Shown piece after piece: positions 54,599 to 61,864 of a stretch of 64,000 nucleotides of DNA. The notes beneath the pieces were generated by a model. The model ran no database searches. It saw only the letters and a program-made list of their open reading frames with translations, and had not been told where the DNA came from. Each line of letters opens with the position of its first letter. The first letter of the stretch is position 1. Origin of the DNA: Nocardioides sp. dk884 (lineage in GTDB: Bacteria > Actinomycetota > Actinomycetes > Propionibacteriales > Nocardioidaceae). Where the stretch lies: the NCBI RefSeq assembly GCF_009557055.1, contig NZ_CP045649.1, positions 4,214,787 through 4,278,786 on the forward strand. The letters are read 5' to 3'. The translations under genes and the position numbers were made by a program.

Positions 54599-55306
54599 TC
54601 ACGAGGCCCTCGACGCACCGCCCACCCGGGTGGGGGTCGGGGGCCTCGCCGTTCGTGGGCCCGGGCGCACCGCGCCCACCAGCTTGCCGATCGCGGCCTC
54701 GACCTCGTCGCGCCAGGTCAGCGCCGCGCGCAGGCTCATCCGCATCCGCGGCGTCAGCGGGTGCGCGCGCTGGGTCTTGAACCCGACGCTGCCCAAGAAG
54801 CCCGCCGGCACCACGCACCCGCACCCCGCCAGCCCGGGCAAACCCGGCAGCCCAGGCACCGGGCGCCGCTCCGGACGGGTGGTCGCGAACGCCTCGACCG
54901 CCGCGATCCCGCCGCGCTGCACCAGGTCGCGGGCCACGCCCTGGATCAGCATCCGCCCGAGCCCGCCCCCGGCGTACTCCGCATCGACGTGGACGGTGGT
55001 GAGCAGGACGGCGTCCGGGGAGACCGGCGCCGTCGGGAACGCCGCCGCGCCCGGCACGTACGCCGCCGGCGCATAGATCGCCCAGCCGACGGGGCGGCCC
55101 TCGACCAGGACGACCCGCCCGCACGAGCCCCAGTCGCGCAGCAGCTCGCTGACCCAGGCCTCCTTCTCGGCCGCGGCGCGCTCCGGTGGGACCCGCTCGC
55201 GGCGTACCGGGTCGAGCTCCCAGAACAGGCAGGAGGCACAGCGCTCGCCGCGCTCGCCGAGCTCCGCGAGATGGTCCACGGTGAGCCGGACGACCTTGCG
55301 CGACAC
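54599..55306 (-). CDS. GNAT family acetyltransferase (Rv3916c-like)
   Basis: A 235-residue protein. LTTVHVDAEYAGGGLGRMLIQGVARDLVQ-type residues near 105-130 form the acetyl-CoA motif, and CASCLFWELDP near 26 is conserved in actinobacterial relatives. GTG 55306 with GGGAGGTC upstream is preferred over the ATG 93 bp earlier. A minus-strand gene between trxA and parB in Mycobacterium (Rv3916c) occupies the same slot. Its 3' end overlaps the trxA terminator hairpin. The substrate is unknown. Confidence 0.82.
   Translation of the reverse strand: MSRKVVRLTVDHLAELGERGERCASCLFWELDPVRRERVPPERAAAEKEAWVSELLRDWGSCGRVVLVEGRPVGWAIYAPAAYVPGAAAFPTAPVSPDAVLLTTVHVDAEYAGGGLGRMLIQGVARDLVQRGGIAAVEAFATTRPERRPVPGLPGLPGLAGCGCVVPAGFLGSVGFKTQRAHPLTPRMRMSLRAALTWRDEVEAAIGKLVGAVRPGPRTARPPTPTRVGGASRAS
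54602..54648. terminator. Bidirectional terminator between trxA and the GNAT gene
   Basis: CGAGGCCCTCGAC pairs with GTCGGGGGCCTCG with one mismatch, and a second stem CCCACCC/GGGTGGG nests inside. It lies in the last codons of the minus-strand GNAT gene and serves the trxA transcript. Confidence 0.7.
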
Positions 55307-55397
55307 GGTGACCTCCCGGTGCTGTGACGGGACAGACGCGACCAAACCGCGATCCGCACGTGCGGTCACGGCGTCGATCGTCCATGCTAGAGGGATC

Positions 55398-56723
55398 ATG
55401 GATCAGACGCCTTCACGCCCGCCCAGCGCCCGCCTCGACGCGTTTGTCGATCGCTACGCTGCACGCACCGCGGGCATGACGGCCTCGGAGATCCGAGCCC
55501 TGTTCGCGGTGGCCTCCCGACCCGAGGTCGTCTCCCTCGCCGGCGGCATGCCCAACATCTCCGGGCTGCCCCTCGACGTCGTCGGCGGCGCGATCAGCGA
55601 TCTGGTCGCCCAGCAGGGCGCGGTCGCGATGCAGTACGGCTCCGGTCAGGGCGTCCCCGAGCTGCGCGAGCAGATCACCGACGTGATGCGGCTCGAGGGC
55701 ATCGAGGCCCACCCCGACGACGTCGTGGTCACCGTGGGCTCCCAGCAGGCCGTCGACCTGGTGACGCGGGTGTTCTGCGACCCGGGCGACGTGGTGCTGT
55801 GCGAGGCCCCGTCGTACGTCGGGGCGCTGGGCGTCTTCAAGTCCTACGAGTGCGAGGTCGTGCACGCCGAGATGGACGCCCACGGGCTGGTGCCCGAGGC
55901 GCTGCGCCAGGCGATCGCGGCGGTGAAGGCCGCCGGCAAGACGATCAAGTTCCTCTACACGATCCCCAACTTCCACAACCCCGCCGGCGTCTCGCTCTCG
56001 GCGGAGCGGCGCCCGGAGATCCTCGAGATCTGCCGCGCCGAGGGCATCCTCATCCTCGAGGACAACCCCTACGGCCTGCTCGGCTTCGACCGCGAGCCGA
56101 TGCGCGCGCTGCGCGCCGACTCCCCCGACAACGTCATCTACCTGGGCTCCTTCTCCAAGACCTTCGCCCCGGGCTTCCGGGTCGGCTGGGCGCTCGCGCC
56201 GGCGCCGGTGCGCGAGAAGCTGGTGCTGGCCCAGGAGTCCGCGACCCTGTGTCCCCCGCAGTTCTCCCAGATGGCGATCTCGGCCTACCTCGCGAACCAC
56301 GACTGGCAGGGCCAGATCAAGCAGTTCCGCGAGATGTACCGCGGCCGGCGCGACGCGATGGTCGACGCCCTGTCGGACCTGATGCCGGCCAGCTGCCGCT
56401 GGAACGTCCCCGACGGCGGCTTCTACGTCTGGCTCACGCTCCCCTCCGGCGTCAACGCCAAGGCGATGCTCCCCCGGGCCGTGACCGCGCGTGTGGCCTA
56501 CGTCCCCGGCACCGCGTTCTACGCCGACGGTTTCGGCTCCCACGCGATGCGCCTGTCGTTCTGCTATCCCACCCCCGAGCGGATCCGGGAGGGCGTACGC
56601 CGCCTCGCCGGCGTGCTCGAGGCCGAGATGGAGCTGCGCGCCACCTTCGGCGCCCCCGACCAGGGCAAGCCGGCCCTCGGCAGCAGCAGCGGCTACGACA
56701 GCCCGCGCGTCGACCTGACCTGA
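55398..56723 (+). CDS. PLP-dependent aminotransferase class I/II
   Basis: A 441-residue aminotransferase of the MocR/2-aminoadipate type. VSLAGGMPNISGLPL near residue 45, YGSGQGVPELREQI near 80, TIPNFHNPAGVSLS near 198, and SFSKTFAPGFRVGW near 252 (Schiff-base Lys) are the signature blocks. Donor and acceptor cannot be told; branched-chain, aromatic or aminoadipate substrates are common for the subgroup. ATG 55398 has AGAGGGATC upstream. It is divergent from the acetyltransferase across about 90 bp and 47 bp upstream of plsC. Confidence 0.9.
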   Translation: MDQTPSRPPSARLDAFVDRYAARTAGMTASEIRALFAVASRPEVVSLAGGMPNISGLPLDVVGGAISDLVAQQGAVAMQYGSGQGVPELREQITDVMRLEGIEAHPDDVVVTVGSQQAVDLVTRVFCDPGDVVLCEAPSYVGALGVFKSYECEVVHAEMDAHGLVPEALRQAIAAVKAAGKTIKFLYTIPNFHNPAGVSLSAERRPEILEICRAEGILILEDNPYGLLGFDREPMRALRADSPDNVIYLGSFSKTFAPGFRVGWALAPAPVREKLVLAQESATLCPPQFSQMAISAYLANHDWQGQIKQFREMYRGRRDAMVDALSDLMPASCRWNVPDGGFYVWLTLPSGVNAKAMLPRAVTARVAYVPGTAFYADGFGSHAMRLSFCYPTPERIREGVRRLAGVLEAEMELRATFGAPDQGKPALGSSSGYDSPRVDLT

Positions 56724-56770
56724 GCCCCACCGTCCACCGCACTGACCGAGTCGACAGACAGGCCTGACGC

Positions 56771-57535
56771 ATGCGCGACCTCACCTATCCGCCGGTCATC
56801 GCGACCGCCAAGACCGCCTTCCGGGTGCTGGGGCAGCAGATCGTGCTGACCGGCACCGACCAGGTGCCCCGGGAGGGCGGCGTCCTGCTGGCGTTCAACC
56901 ACGTCAGCTACCTGGACTTCATCTACGGCGGCCTGGCCGCGCACCCCTCGCGGCGCCTGGTGCGGTTCATGGCGAAGAAGGAGATCTTCGACCACCCGGT
57001 CGGCGGTCCGGTGATGCGCTCGATGCACCACATCGCGGTCGACCGCGGGGAGGGTCTCGCGTCCTTCAACGAGGCCGTCGAGCGGCTTCGGGTCGGCGAG
57101 GCCGTGGGGATCTTCCCGGAGGCGACGATCTCGCGCTCCTTCGAGCTCAAGGAGTTCAAGACCGGCGCCGTACGAATCGCCGCGGCCGCCGGCGTACCGC
57201 TCGTGCCCGTCATCCTGTGGGGCACCCAGCGGATGATGACCAAGGGCCACCCCAAGGACTTCTCCCGCGGGACGAGCATCGCCATCACCGTCGGCGAGCC
57301 GCTGCACCCCACCGCCGAGACCGCCCTCGAGGACAACGCCGAGCTGCACAGCCGGATGTCGGTGATGCTCGACAAGACGATCTCGGCCTACCCAGCCGAG
57401 GAGCAGCCTCCGGGCTCCTGGTGGCTCCCTGCACGCTTCGGGGGCTCCGCGCCCACCCTCGAGGAGGCCGAGCGCCTCGACGCCGCCGAGAAGCGCGAGC
57501 GCGCCGCCCGCCGCGCCGCCAAGCGCCGCTCCTGA
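56771..57535 (+). CDS. plsC: 1-acyl-sn-glycerol-3-phosphate acyltransferase
   Basis: A 254-residue membrane-associated acyltransferase that makes phosphatidic acid. AFNHVSYLDFIYG near residue 43 holds the HX4D catalytic motif, and GIFPEATISRSF near 116 is the second conserved block (substrate binding). PLVPVILWGTQRM follows. The C-terminus is Lys/Arg/Ala-rich. ATG 56771. It probably shares a transcript with the upstream aminotransferase. Confidence 0.9.
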   Translation: MRDLTYPPVIATAKTAFRVLGQQIVLTGTDQVPREGGVLLAFNHVSYLDFIYGGLAAHPSRRLVRFMAKKEIFDHPVGGPVMRSMHHIAVDRGEGLASFNEAVERLRVGEAVGIFPEATISRSFELKEFKTGAVRIAAAAGVPLVPVILWGTQRMMTKGHPKDFSRGTSIAITVGEPLHPTAETALEDNAELHSRMSVMLDKTISAYPAEEQPPGSWWLPARFGGSAPTLEEAERLDAAEKRERAARRAAKRRS

Positions 57536-57695
57536 TCCACCCCCCGGCCCCTCGCCCAGTCGGCGCCGATGGTCGCGCGACGGGAGTACGCCAGCCGCGC
57601 ACCTAGCTCGGTTGCCTGCGTTCAGCCTCAGAGAGCCAGTCATGCGGGCGACGACTGCTCACGTCGAACGGCTCCCGGCTGCCGCGCCCACTCGC

Positions 57696-57771
57696 CGGGC
57701 TCTGGCGCAGTTTGGGTAGCGCGCCTGGTTCGGGACGAGGAAGCCGCAGGTTCAAAATCCTGTCAGCCCGA
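57696..57771 (+). tRNA. tRNA-Pro (CGG) or decayed tRNA-Pro
   Basis: The sequence folds as a cloverleaf: acceptor CGGGCTC/CAGCCCG, D stem GCGC/GCGC, anticodon loop TTCGGGA (anticodon CGG, Pro), and T arm GCAGG/CCTGT. Departures from a normal tRNA are a C-C at the seventh acceptor pair, a G-G in the anticodon stem, and an eight-base T loop. CCA is not encoded. A strong terminator follows nine bases later, which argues for real transcription. It could be a functional variant or a pseudogene. Confidence 0.6.
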
Positions 57772-57779
57772 CACCGGTC

Positions 57780-57820
57780 AGGAGCCGGATCCGCTCAGGC
57801 GGGTCCGGCTCCTGTCATTT
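57780..57820 (+). terminator. Terminator after the tRNA-like gene
   Basis: AGGAGCCGGATCCG pairs with CGGGTCCGGCTCCT (one T-G pair) around a six-base loop, followed by GTCATTT. Confidence 0.85.
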
Positions 57821-58037
57821 CCGCGAGTGGGCGCCAATGGTTGCGCGAGTCGGCGCCAATGGCGGCGCAGGTATCGACTCATGCGGTCAGGACTCCCGAC
57901 TCGAGCGTCACAAGTCTCGACTCGACCGTGCTCCCGCACCACTCACGCCGACTCGACGCGCCATTGACGCCGACTCGGCGAGCGTGCGTGCCCCCACAAA
58001 GGGAGCGACTGATGGATCAAGCGATTCTGTGATTCAG

Positions 58038-58080
58038 CGATTTGTTACTAGATCCTTTTGTCGACAAAGCGACATGTCGA
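58038..58080. repeat. Duplicated 3' flank of parB
   Basis: This block matches 58230-58273 at a 193-bp offset with few changes and contains two small palindromes, TTTGTCGACAAA and CGACATGTCG. It is the downstream flank of the parB fragment and of intact parB, respectively. Confidence 0.85.
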
Positions 58081-58229
58081 TTAGATGACGCGGTCGGTCC
58101 GGTTGCGGGGGTCCATGATGTCCACGAGGCCGGGAGGGATGCGCTGACCACACGTTGCGCAGGCGGTCCTGCAGGGCAGCGTCCTCCACCGCCAGCAGGG
58201 AGCGGGAGTGCCCGCCCGTGAGCACGCCG
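58081..58229 (-). pseudogene. Decayed parB fragment
   Basis: On the minus strand this carries three pieces of parB in the right order but with two deletions: 58081-58127 matches the stop and last codons (58274-58320), 58128-58146 matches 58438-58456, and 58147-58229 matches about 58543-58628 with one missing base. The first junction falls on a shared TCCACGA. It has no start and cannot make ParB. Confidence 0.8.
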
Positions 58230-58273
58230 GCGATTTGTTGCTAGATCACTTTGTCGACAAAGCGACATGTCGA

Positions 58274-59332
58274 TTAGATGACTCGATCCGTCCGGTTGCG
58301 GGGGTCCATGATGTCCACGATGCGCTGGAGGTCCTCCATCGTGGCGAACTCGACGGTGATCTTGCCCTTGCTGCGGCCCAGATCGACCTTCACGCGGGTC
58401 TCGAAGCGGTCTGCGAGGCGGTCGGAGTACTCCACGAGGCCGGGAGGGATGCGCTGGGCGCTGCGACCGCGCGGGGACGGGGCGCGGCCACGCTCGCCGA
58501 CGGCTACGATCTCCTCCAGGCCACGCACGCTGATGCCCTCGGCGACCACGCGCTGCGCCAGGCGGTCCTGCAGGGCAGGGTCCTCGACCGCCAGCAGGGA
58601 GCGGGCGTGCCCGGCCGAGAGCACGCCGGCCGCGACCCGTCGCTGTACGGCGGGGCTGAGCTTGAGCAGTCGCAGCGTGTTGCTGATCTGCGGGCGCGAC
58701 CGCCCCAGCCGACGGGCCAGCTCCTCGTGCGTGCACCCGAAGTCCTCGAGCAGCTGGGCGTAGGCGGAGGCCTCCTCCAGCGGGTTGAGGTCCGAGCGGT
58801 GCAGGTTCTCCAGCAGCGCGTCGCGCAGCATGTCGGTGTCGTCGGTGTCGCGCACGATCGCGGGGATCGTGTCGCGTCCGGCCACCTGGCTGGCGCGCCA
58901 CCGGCGCTCGCCCATGATGAGCTCGTAGGCCTCCGGACCGGTACGCCGGACGACCACCGGCTGCAGCAGGCCGATCTCGTTGATCGAGTGGACCAGCTCC
59001 GCCATCGCCTCCTCGTCGAAGACCGAGCGCGGCTGAGCACGGTTGGGGACGATCTGCTCGATCGGGATCTCGGCGAAATAGGCGCCGTCGACCGGCGCGA
59101 GCCCTCCAGAACCGTCAGGAGAGGCGTTCTGAGAGCCCTCAGGAGCCTCCCGGACCTCATTTCGCCCCGCCGCGGGCGCCCCGGGAGCGCTCAGATCGCC
59201 TCCTGACGAACTCGCGGACTCCTCAGGAGCCGCAGAATCGTCGTGGGAGGGCGCCGAAACGGGTGCCGTGGGGATCAGCGAGCCGAGTCCGCGGCCGAGT
59301 CCGCGGCGCTGGGGCGGACGAGTCGTGCTCAC
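58274..59332 (-). CDS. parB: Chromosome partitioning protein ParB
   Basis: A 352-residue CTPase/DNA-binding protein. A disordered N-terminus is followed by the CTP-binding region (IPIEQIVPNRAQPRSVFDEE and IMGERRWRASQVAG, residues 95-185), the helix-turn-helix (CTHEELARRLGRSRPQISNT, near 210) and a C-terminal dimer domain (KVDLGRSKGKITVEFA). It loads on parS and slides as a clamp. GTG 59332 overlaps the parA stop (GTGA). The 3' end has a decayed duplicate downstream. Confidence 0.97.
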   Translation of the reverse strand: MSTTRPPQRRGLGRGLGSLIPTAPVSAPSHDDSAAPEESASSSGGDLSAPGAPAAGRNEVREAPEGSQNASPDGSGGLAPVDGAYFAEIPIEQIVPNRAQPRSVFDEEAMAELVHSINEIGLLQPVVVRRTGPEAYELIMGERRWRASQVAGRDTIPAIVRDTDDTDMLRDALLENLHRSDLNPLEEASAYAQLLEDFGCTHEELARRLGRSRPQISNTLRLLKLSPAVQRRVAAGVLSAGHARSLLAVEDPALQDRLAQRVVAEGISVRGLEEIVAVGERGRAPSPRGRSAQRIPPGLVEYSDRLADRFETRVKVDLGRSKGKITVEFATMEDLQRIVDIMDPRNRTDRVI

Positions 59333-60441
59333 GCGGGCCCTCCGGGGGTGCTCGACGGGGTCGCCGCCTTACTGACGGCCTTGCTGGCGATCTCGCGGGC
59401 CGCCTCGAAGTAGCTCAGCGCACCCGGTGACCCCGGATCGTAGGTCATCACGGTCTGTGCGTACGACGGCGCCTCGGACACGCGCACCGATCGGGGGATG
59501 GCGGTGCGCAGCACCTGCTCCCCGAAGTGCTCGCGGACCTCCTCCGCCACGCCGGCGGCCAGTCGCGTGCGGGCGTCGTACATCGTGATCAGGATCGTGG
59601 AGACGGACAGATGAGGGTTGAGGTGCGCGCGCACCATCTCCACCGTCTCCAGGAGCTGACCCAGGCCCTCCAGGGCGTAGTACTCGGCCTGGATCGGGAT
59701 CATCATCTCATCGCCCGCGACGAGCGCGTTGAGCGTCAGCAGCCCGAGCGACGGGGGGCAGTCCACGAAGACGTAGTCGAAGCGGTCCTCCCCGGCGCTC
59801 GCCTCGTCACCGACCAGCGGGTGCCCGTGGATGGCGCGACGCAGCCGGTTCTCCCGCGCCACGACGCTCACCAGCTCGATCTCCGCGCCGGCGAGGTCGA
59901 TCGTGGCCGGCACGACCATCAAGTTGTCGACATCGGGACAGGGTGTGGTGACCTCCGTCAGCGGGACGCCGTCGACCAGTGCGTCGTACGTCGAGGGGAC
60001 GCCGCGGCGATGCTCGATGTTCAGGGCGGTCGAGGCGTTGCCCTGCGGGTCGAGATCGATCACCAGCACGCGCTGCCCGAGCTGTGCCATCGCCACGGCG
60101 ACGTTGACCGTCGAGGTGGTCTTGCCGACGCCACCCTTCTGGTTCGCGACCACGAACACCCGGGTGCTCGCCGGCCGGGGGACCAGGTGACGACCCGAGG
60201 TGAAGGACCGGCGCGCCAGCACGCTGTGCTCGGCGGCCTTGGCCAGGGGAGTCGTGTTCATGTCGAGGTCACTGGCGTACGGCGCCATCTCGCCCGCCGT
60301 GCGCACCGTGAAACCGGGGGATGTTTCACGTGGAACAGCCGAGCCCGCGGATCCGGTTTCACGTGAAACAGCGGCGGCGCCGGTCGTCGTTTCACGTGAA
60401 ACGGGGGCGGCCGCAGCGGATGCTCGGGAGCCCCCGTTCAC
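59329..60441 (-). CDS. parA: Chromosome partitioning ATPase ParA
   Basis: A 370-residue ParA/Soj ATPase. Walker A: NQKGGVGKTTSTVNVA near residue 95. Walker A': LVIDLDPQGNAS. Walker B: YVFVDCPPSLGLLT. The start is uncertain: GTG 60441 has GGGAGGGG just upstream and is used here, but the frame is open to GTG 60594, which overlaps the rsmG stop (GTGA). Either form has a disordered N-terminus that includes three parS sites, read as VSRET, VSRET and VPRET. It cooperates with ParB to segregate origins. Confidence 0.94.
   Translation of the reverse strand: MNGGSRASAAAAPVSRETTTGAAAVSRETGSAGSAVPRETSPGFTVRTAGEMAPYASDLDMNTTPLAKAAEHSVLARRSFTSGRHLVPRPASTRVFVVANQKGGVGKTTSTVNVAVAMAQLGQRVLVIDLDPQGNASTALNIEHRRGVPSTYDALVDGVPLTEVTTPCPDVDNLMVVPATIDLAGAEIELVSVVARENRLRRAIHGHPLVGDEASAGEDRFDYVFVDCPPSLGLLTLNALVAGDEMMIPIQAEYYALEGLGQLLETVEMVRAHLNPHLSVSTILITMYDARTRLAAGVAEEVREHFGEQVLRTAIPRSVRVSEAPSYAQTVMTYDPGSPGALSYFEAAREIASKAVSKAATPSSTPGGPA
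60322..60337. promoter_or_regulatory. parS site 1
   Basis: TGTTTCACGTGGAACA matches the 16-bp parS consensus with one change. It lies in the parA coding sequence. Confidence 0.85.
60355..60370. promoter_or_regulatory. parS site 2
   Basis: GGTTTCACGTGAAACA has the perfect GTTTCACGTGAAAC core. It lies in the parA coding sequence. Confidence 0.92.
60388..60403. promoter_or_regulatory. parS site 3
   Basis: CGTTTCACGTGAAACG has the perfect GTTTCACGTGAAAC core. It lies in the parA coding sequence near the proposed start. Confidence 0.92.
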
Positions 60442-60590
60442 CGCCCCTCCCTGTGGATAATTTCCCTCATCCTGTGGAGAGTCAGGCGTGGAGGGCACCT
60501 TTTCACCGGTGGATAACTCTGGGGACACCGCATCGTTCACGGGCGGGGATCCGGCCTGGGTGGTGCCGGAGCCCTGACGTTCGTCGTCGC

Positions 60591-61340
60591 TCACGAACCC
60601 TGCTTTCGTCTCGGGCGGGACTTCTTGGCGCGGGCGCGGCGGGCAGGCTTGTCCGCTCCGGCCGCGGTCCCGGACGGCCAAGATACCTTCGCGGGATCGG
60701 CCCAGGCCACTCGGAGGGCCACGGTGGTCTCGGCGAGGACGCCCTCGCCGAGGACGCGCACCTCGGGCTCGGCGCAGCCCCACGCGTGCAGGTCGTCGGC
60801 CGCGACCGCGATCTCCTCGTGCACCGAGGATCCCTTCATCGCCACCAGCGCCCCGGTGGGAGCAACGAGCGGCATCGACCAGCCCAGCAGGCGGCCCAGG
60901 GGGGCCACCGCCCGCGAGGTCACGACGTCGAAGGTCTCCGCGCCGTGCAGGGCGTCGGCCCGGCCGCGAAAGACCCGGACGTGGGTGAGCTCGAGCTCGT
61001 CGACGACCTCCTGCAGGAACGTCGTACGGCGCAGCAGCGGCTCCACGAGGGTGATCTGGAGGTCCGGGCGCGCGATCGCCAGCACCAGGCCGGGAAGCCC
61101 GGCGCCCGATCCGATGTCACACACCGTCGCATCGGAGGGGATCCACTCGCCGAGCACGGCGCAGTTGAGGAGGTGGCGGTCCCACAGCCGGGGGGCCTCG
61201 CGGGGCCCGATCAGGCCGCGGACGACGCCTTCGGTGGCGAGCAGGTCGGCATAACGCTGCGCGAGGGGCAGCCGCTGGGACGAGAACACCCTCCGCGCCA
61301 CCTCGGGCGCGGAGGGTGTTTCACGTGAAACGTCGCTCAT
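60591..61340 (-). CDS. rsmG: 16S rRNA (guanine-527-N7)-methyltransferase
   Basis: A 249-residue SAM-dependent methyltransferase (GidB). The SAM site is VCDIGSGAGLPGLVLAIARP near residue 70, followed by LVEPLLRRTTFLQEV and VVTSRAVAPLGRLLGW. The C-terminus is Lys/Arg-rich. Loss of RsmG gives low-level streptomycin resistance in other bacteria. ATG 61340 overlaps the jag stop (TGATG). parS site 4 lies in its first codons and encodes VSRET. Confidence 0.95.
   Translation of the reverse strand: MSDVSRETPSAPEVARRVFSSQRLPLAQRYADLLATEGVVRGLIGPREAPRLWDRHLLNCAVLGEWIPSDATVCDIGSGAGLPGLVLAIARPDLQITLVEPLLRRTTFLQEVVDELELTHVRVFRGRADALHGAETFDVVTSRAVAPLGRLLGWSMPLVAPTGALVAMKGSSVHEEIAVAADDLHAWGCAEPEVRVLGEGVLAETTVALRVAWADPAKVSWPSGTAAGADKPARRARAKKSRPRRKQGS
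61317..61332. promoter_or_regulatory. parS site 4
   Basis: TGTTTCACGTGAAACG has the perfect core. It lies in codons 3-8 of rsmG. Confidence 0.92.
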
Positions 61341-61864
61341 CAGCTGGGCAGGATCACCACGTGGCGACGGGGCTCGACGCCCTCGGACTCCGAGACCAGG
61401 CCGGCCTCGGCGACGGCGTCGTGGACGACCTTGCGCTCGAACGGCGACATCGGCGCCAGCGAGACCGGCGCGCCGGTCTCGCGGACCTGCGCGACCTTCT
61501 CCGCAGCCAGGCGCTCGAGCTGCGAGCGGCGGTCGGCGCGGAAGCCGGAGATGTCCAGCATCAGCCGCGAGCGCTCGCCGGTCTCGCGGTAGACCGCGAG
61601 ACGGGTCAGCTCCTGCAGCGCCTCCAGGACCTCGCCGTTGGACCCGACCAGCTGGCTCAGGTCGGCACCCACGATCGAGACCGCGGCGCGGTCACCCTCG
61701 ACGTCCATGTCGAGATCGCCGTCGAGATCGGCGATGTCGAGCAGCTCCTCGAGGTAGTCGGCCGCGATGTCACCCTCGTTCTCCAGCTGTGCGAGCCGGT
61801 CGGTGCTGGCGCCCTCGGGCGCGATCTCCTCGCCGTTCACGGGCACGGTGCTCTCCTCGGTCAC
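61340..61864 (-). CDS. jag: Jag / KhpB family RNA-binding protein
   Basis: A 174-residue protein with a KH-type domain (VSIVGADLSQLVGSNGEVLE near residue 66) and an R3H domain (SPFERKVVHDAVAEAGLVSE near 135). It has no Jag N-terminal domain, as usual in actinobacteria, but an acidic N-terminus. Members bind RNA and influence division and wall synthesis. GTG 61864 overlaps the yidC stop by four bases. It is followed by rsmG with an overlap. Confidence 0.93.
   Translation of the reverse strand: MTEESTVPVNGEEIAPEGASTDRLAQLENEGDIAADYLEELLDIADLDGDLDMDVEGDRAAVSIVGADLSQLVGSNGEVLEALQELTRLAVYRETGERSRLMLDISGFRADRRSQLERLAAEKVAQVRETGAPVSLAPMSPFERKVVHDAVAEAGLVSESEGVEPRRHVVILPS

Larger units (their letters stand above)
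57536..58080. other. Gene-poor spacer with tRNA-like gene and repeats
   Basis: Between plsC and the parB region there is no protein gene. It contains a GTCGGCGCC(G/A)ATGG motif at 57558-57572, the tRNA-Pro-like gene and its terminator, two more motif copies (57825-57840, 57847-57862), an inverted copy (57958-57979) and an A/T-richer block that repeats the parB 3' flank (58038-58080). Short frames here have no ribosome sites. Confidence 0.7.

Noticed and set aside
57821..58273. Short minus-strand frames suggesting small proteins
   Set aside because: They run through the decayed parB fragment and repeats, lack ribosome sites, and are explained by the duplication.
60301..60320. A fifth parS-like site (CACCGTGAAACC)
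   Set aside because: Only one half matches the parS consensus.
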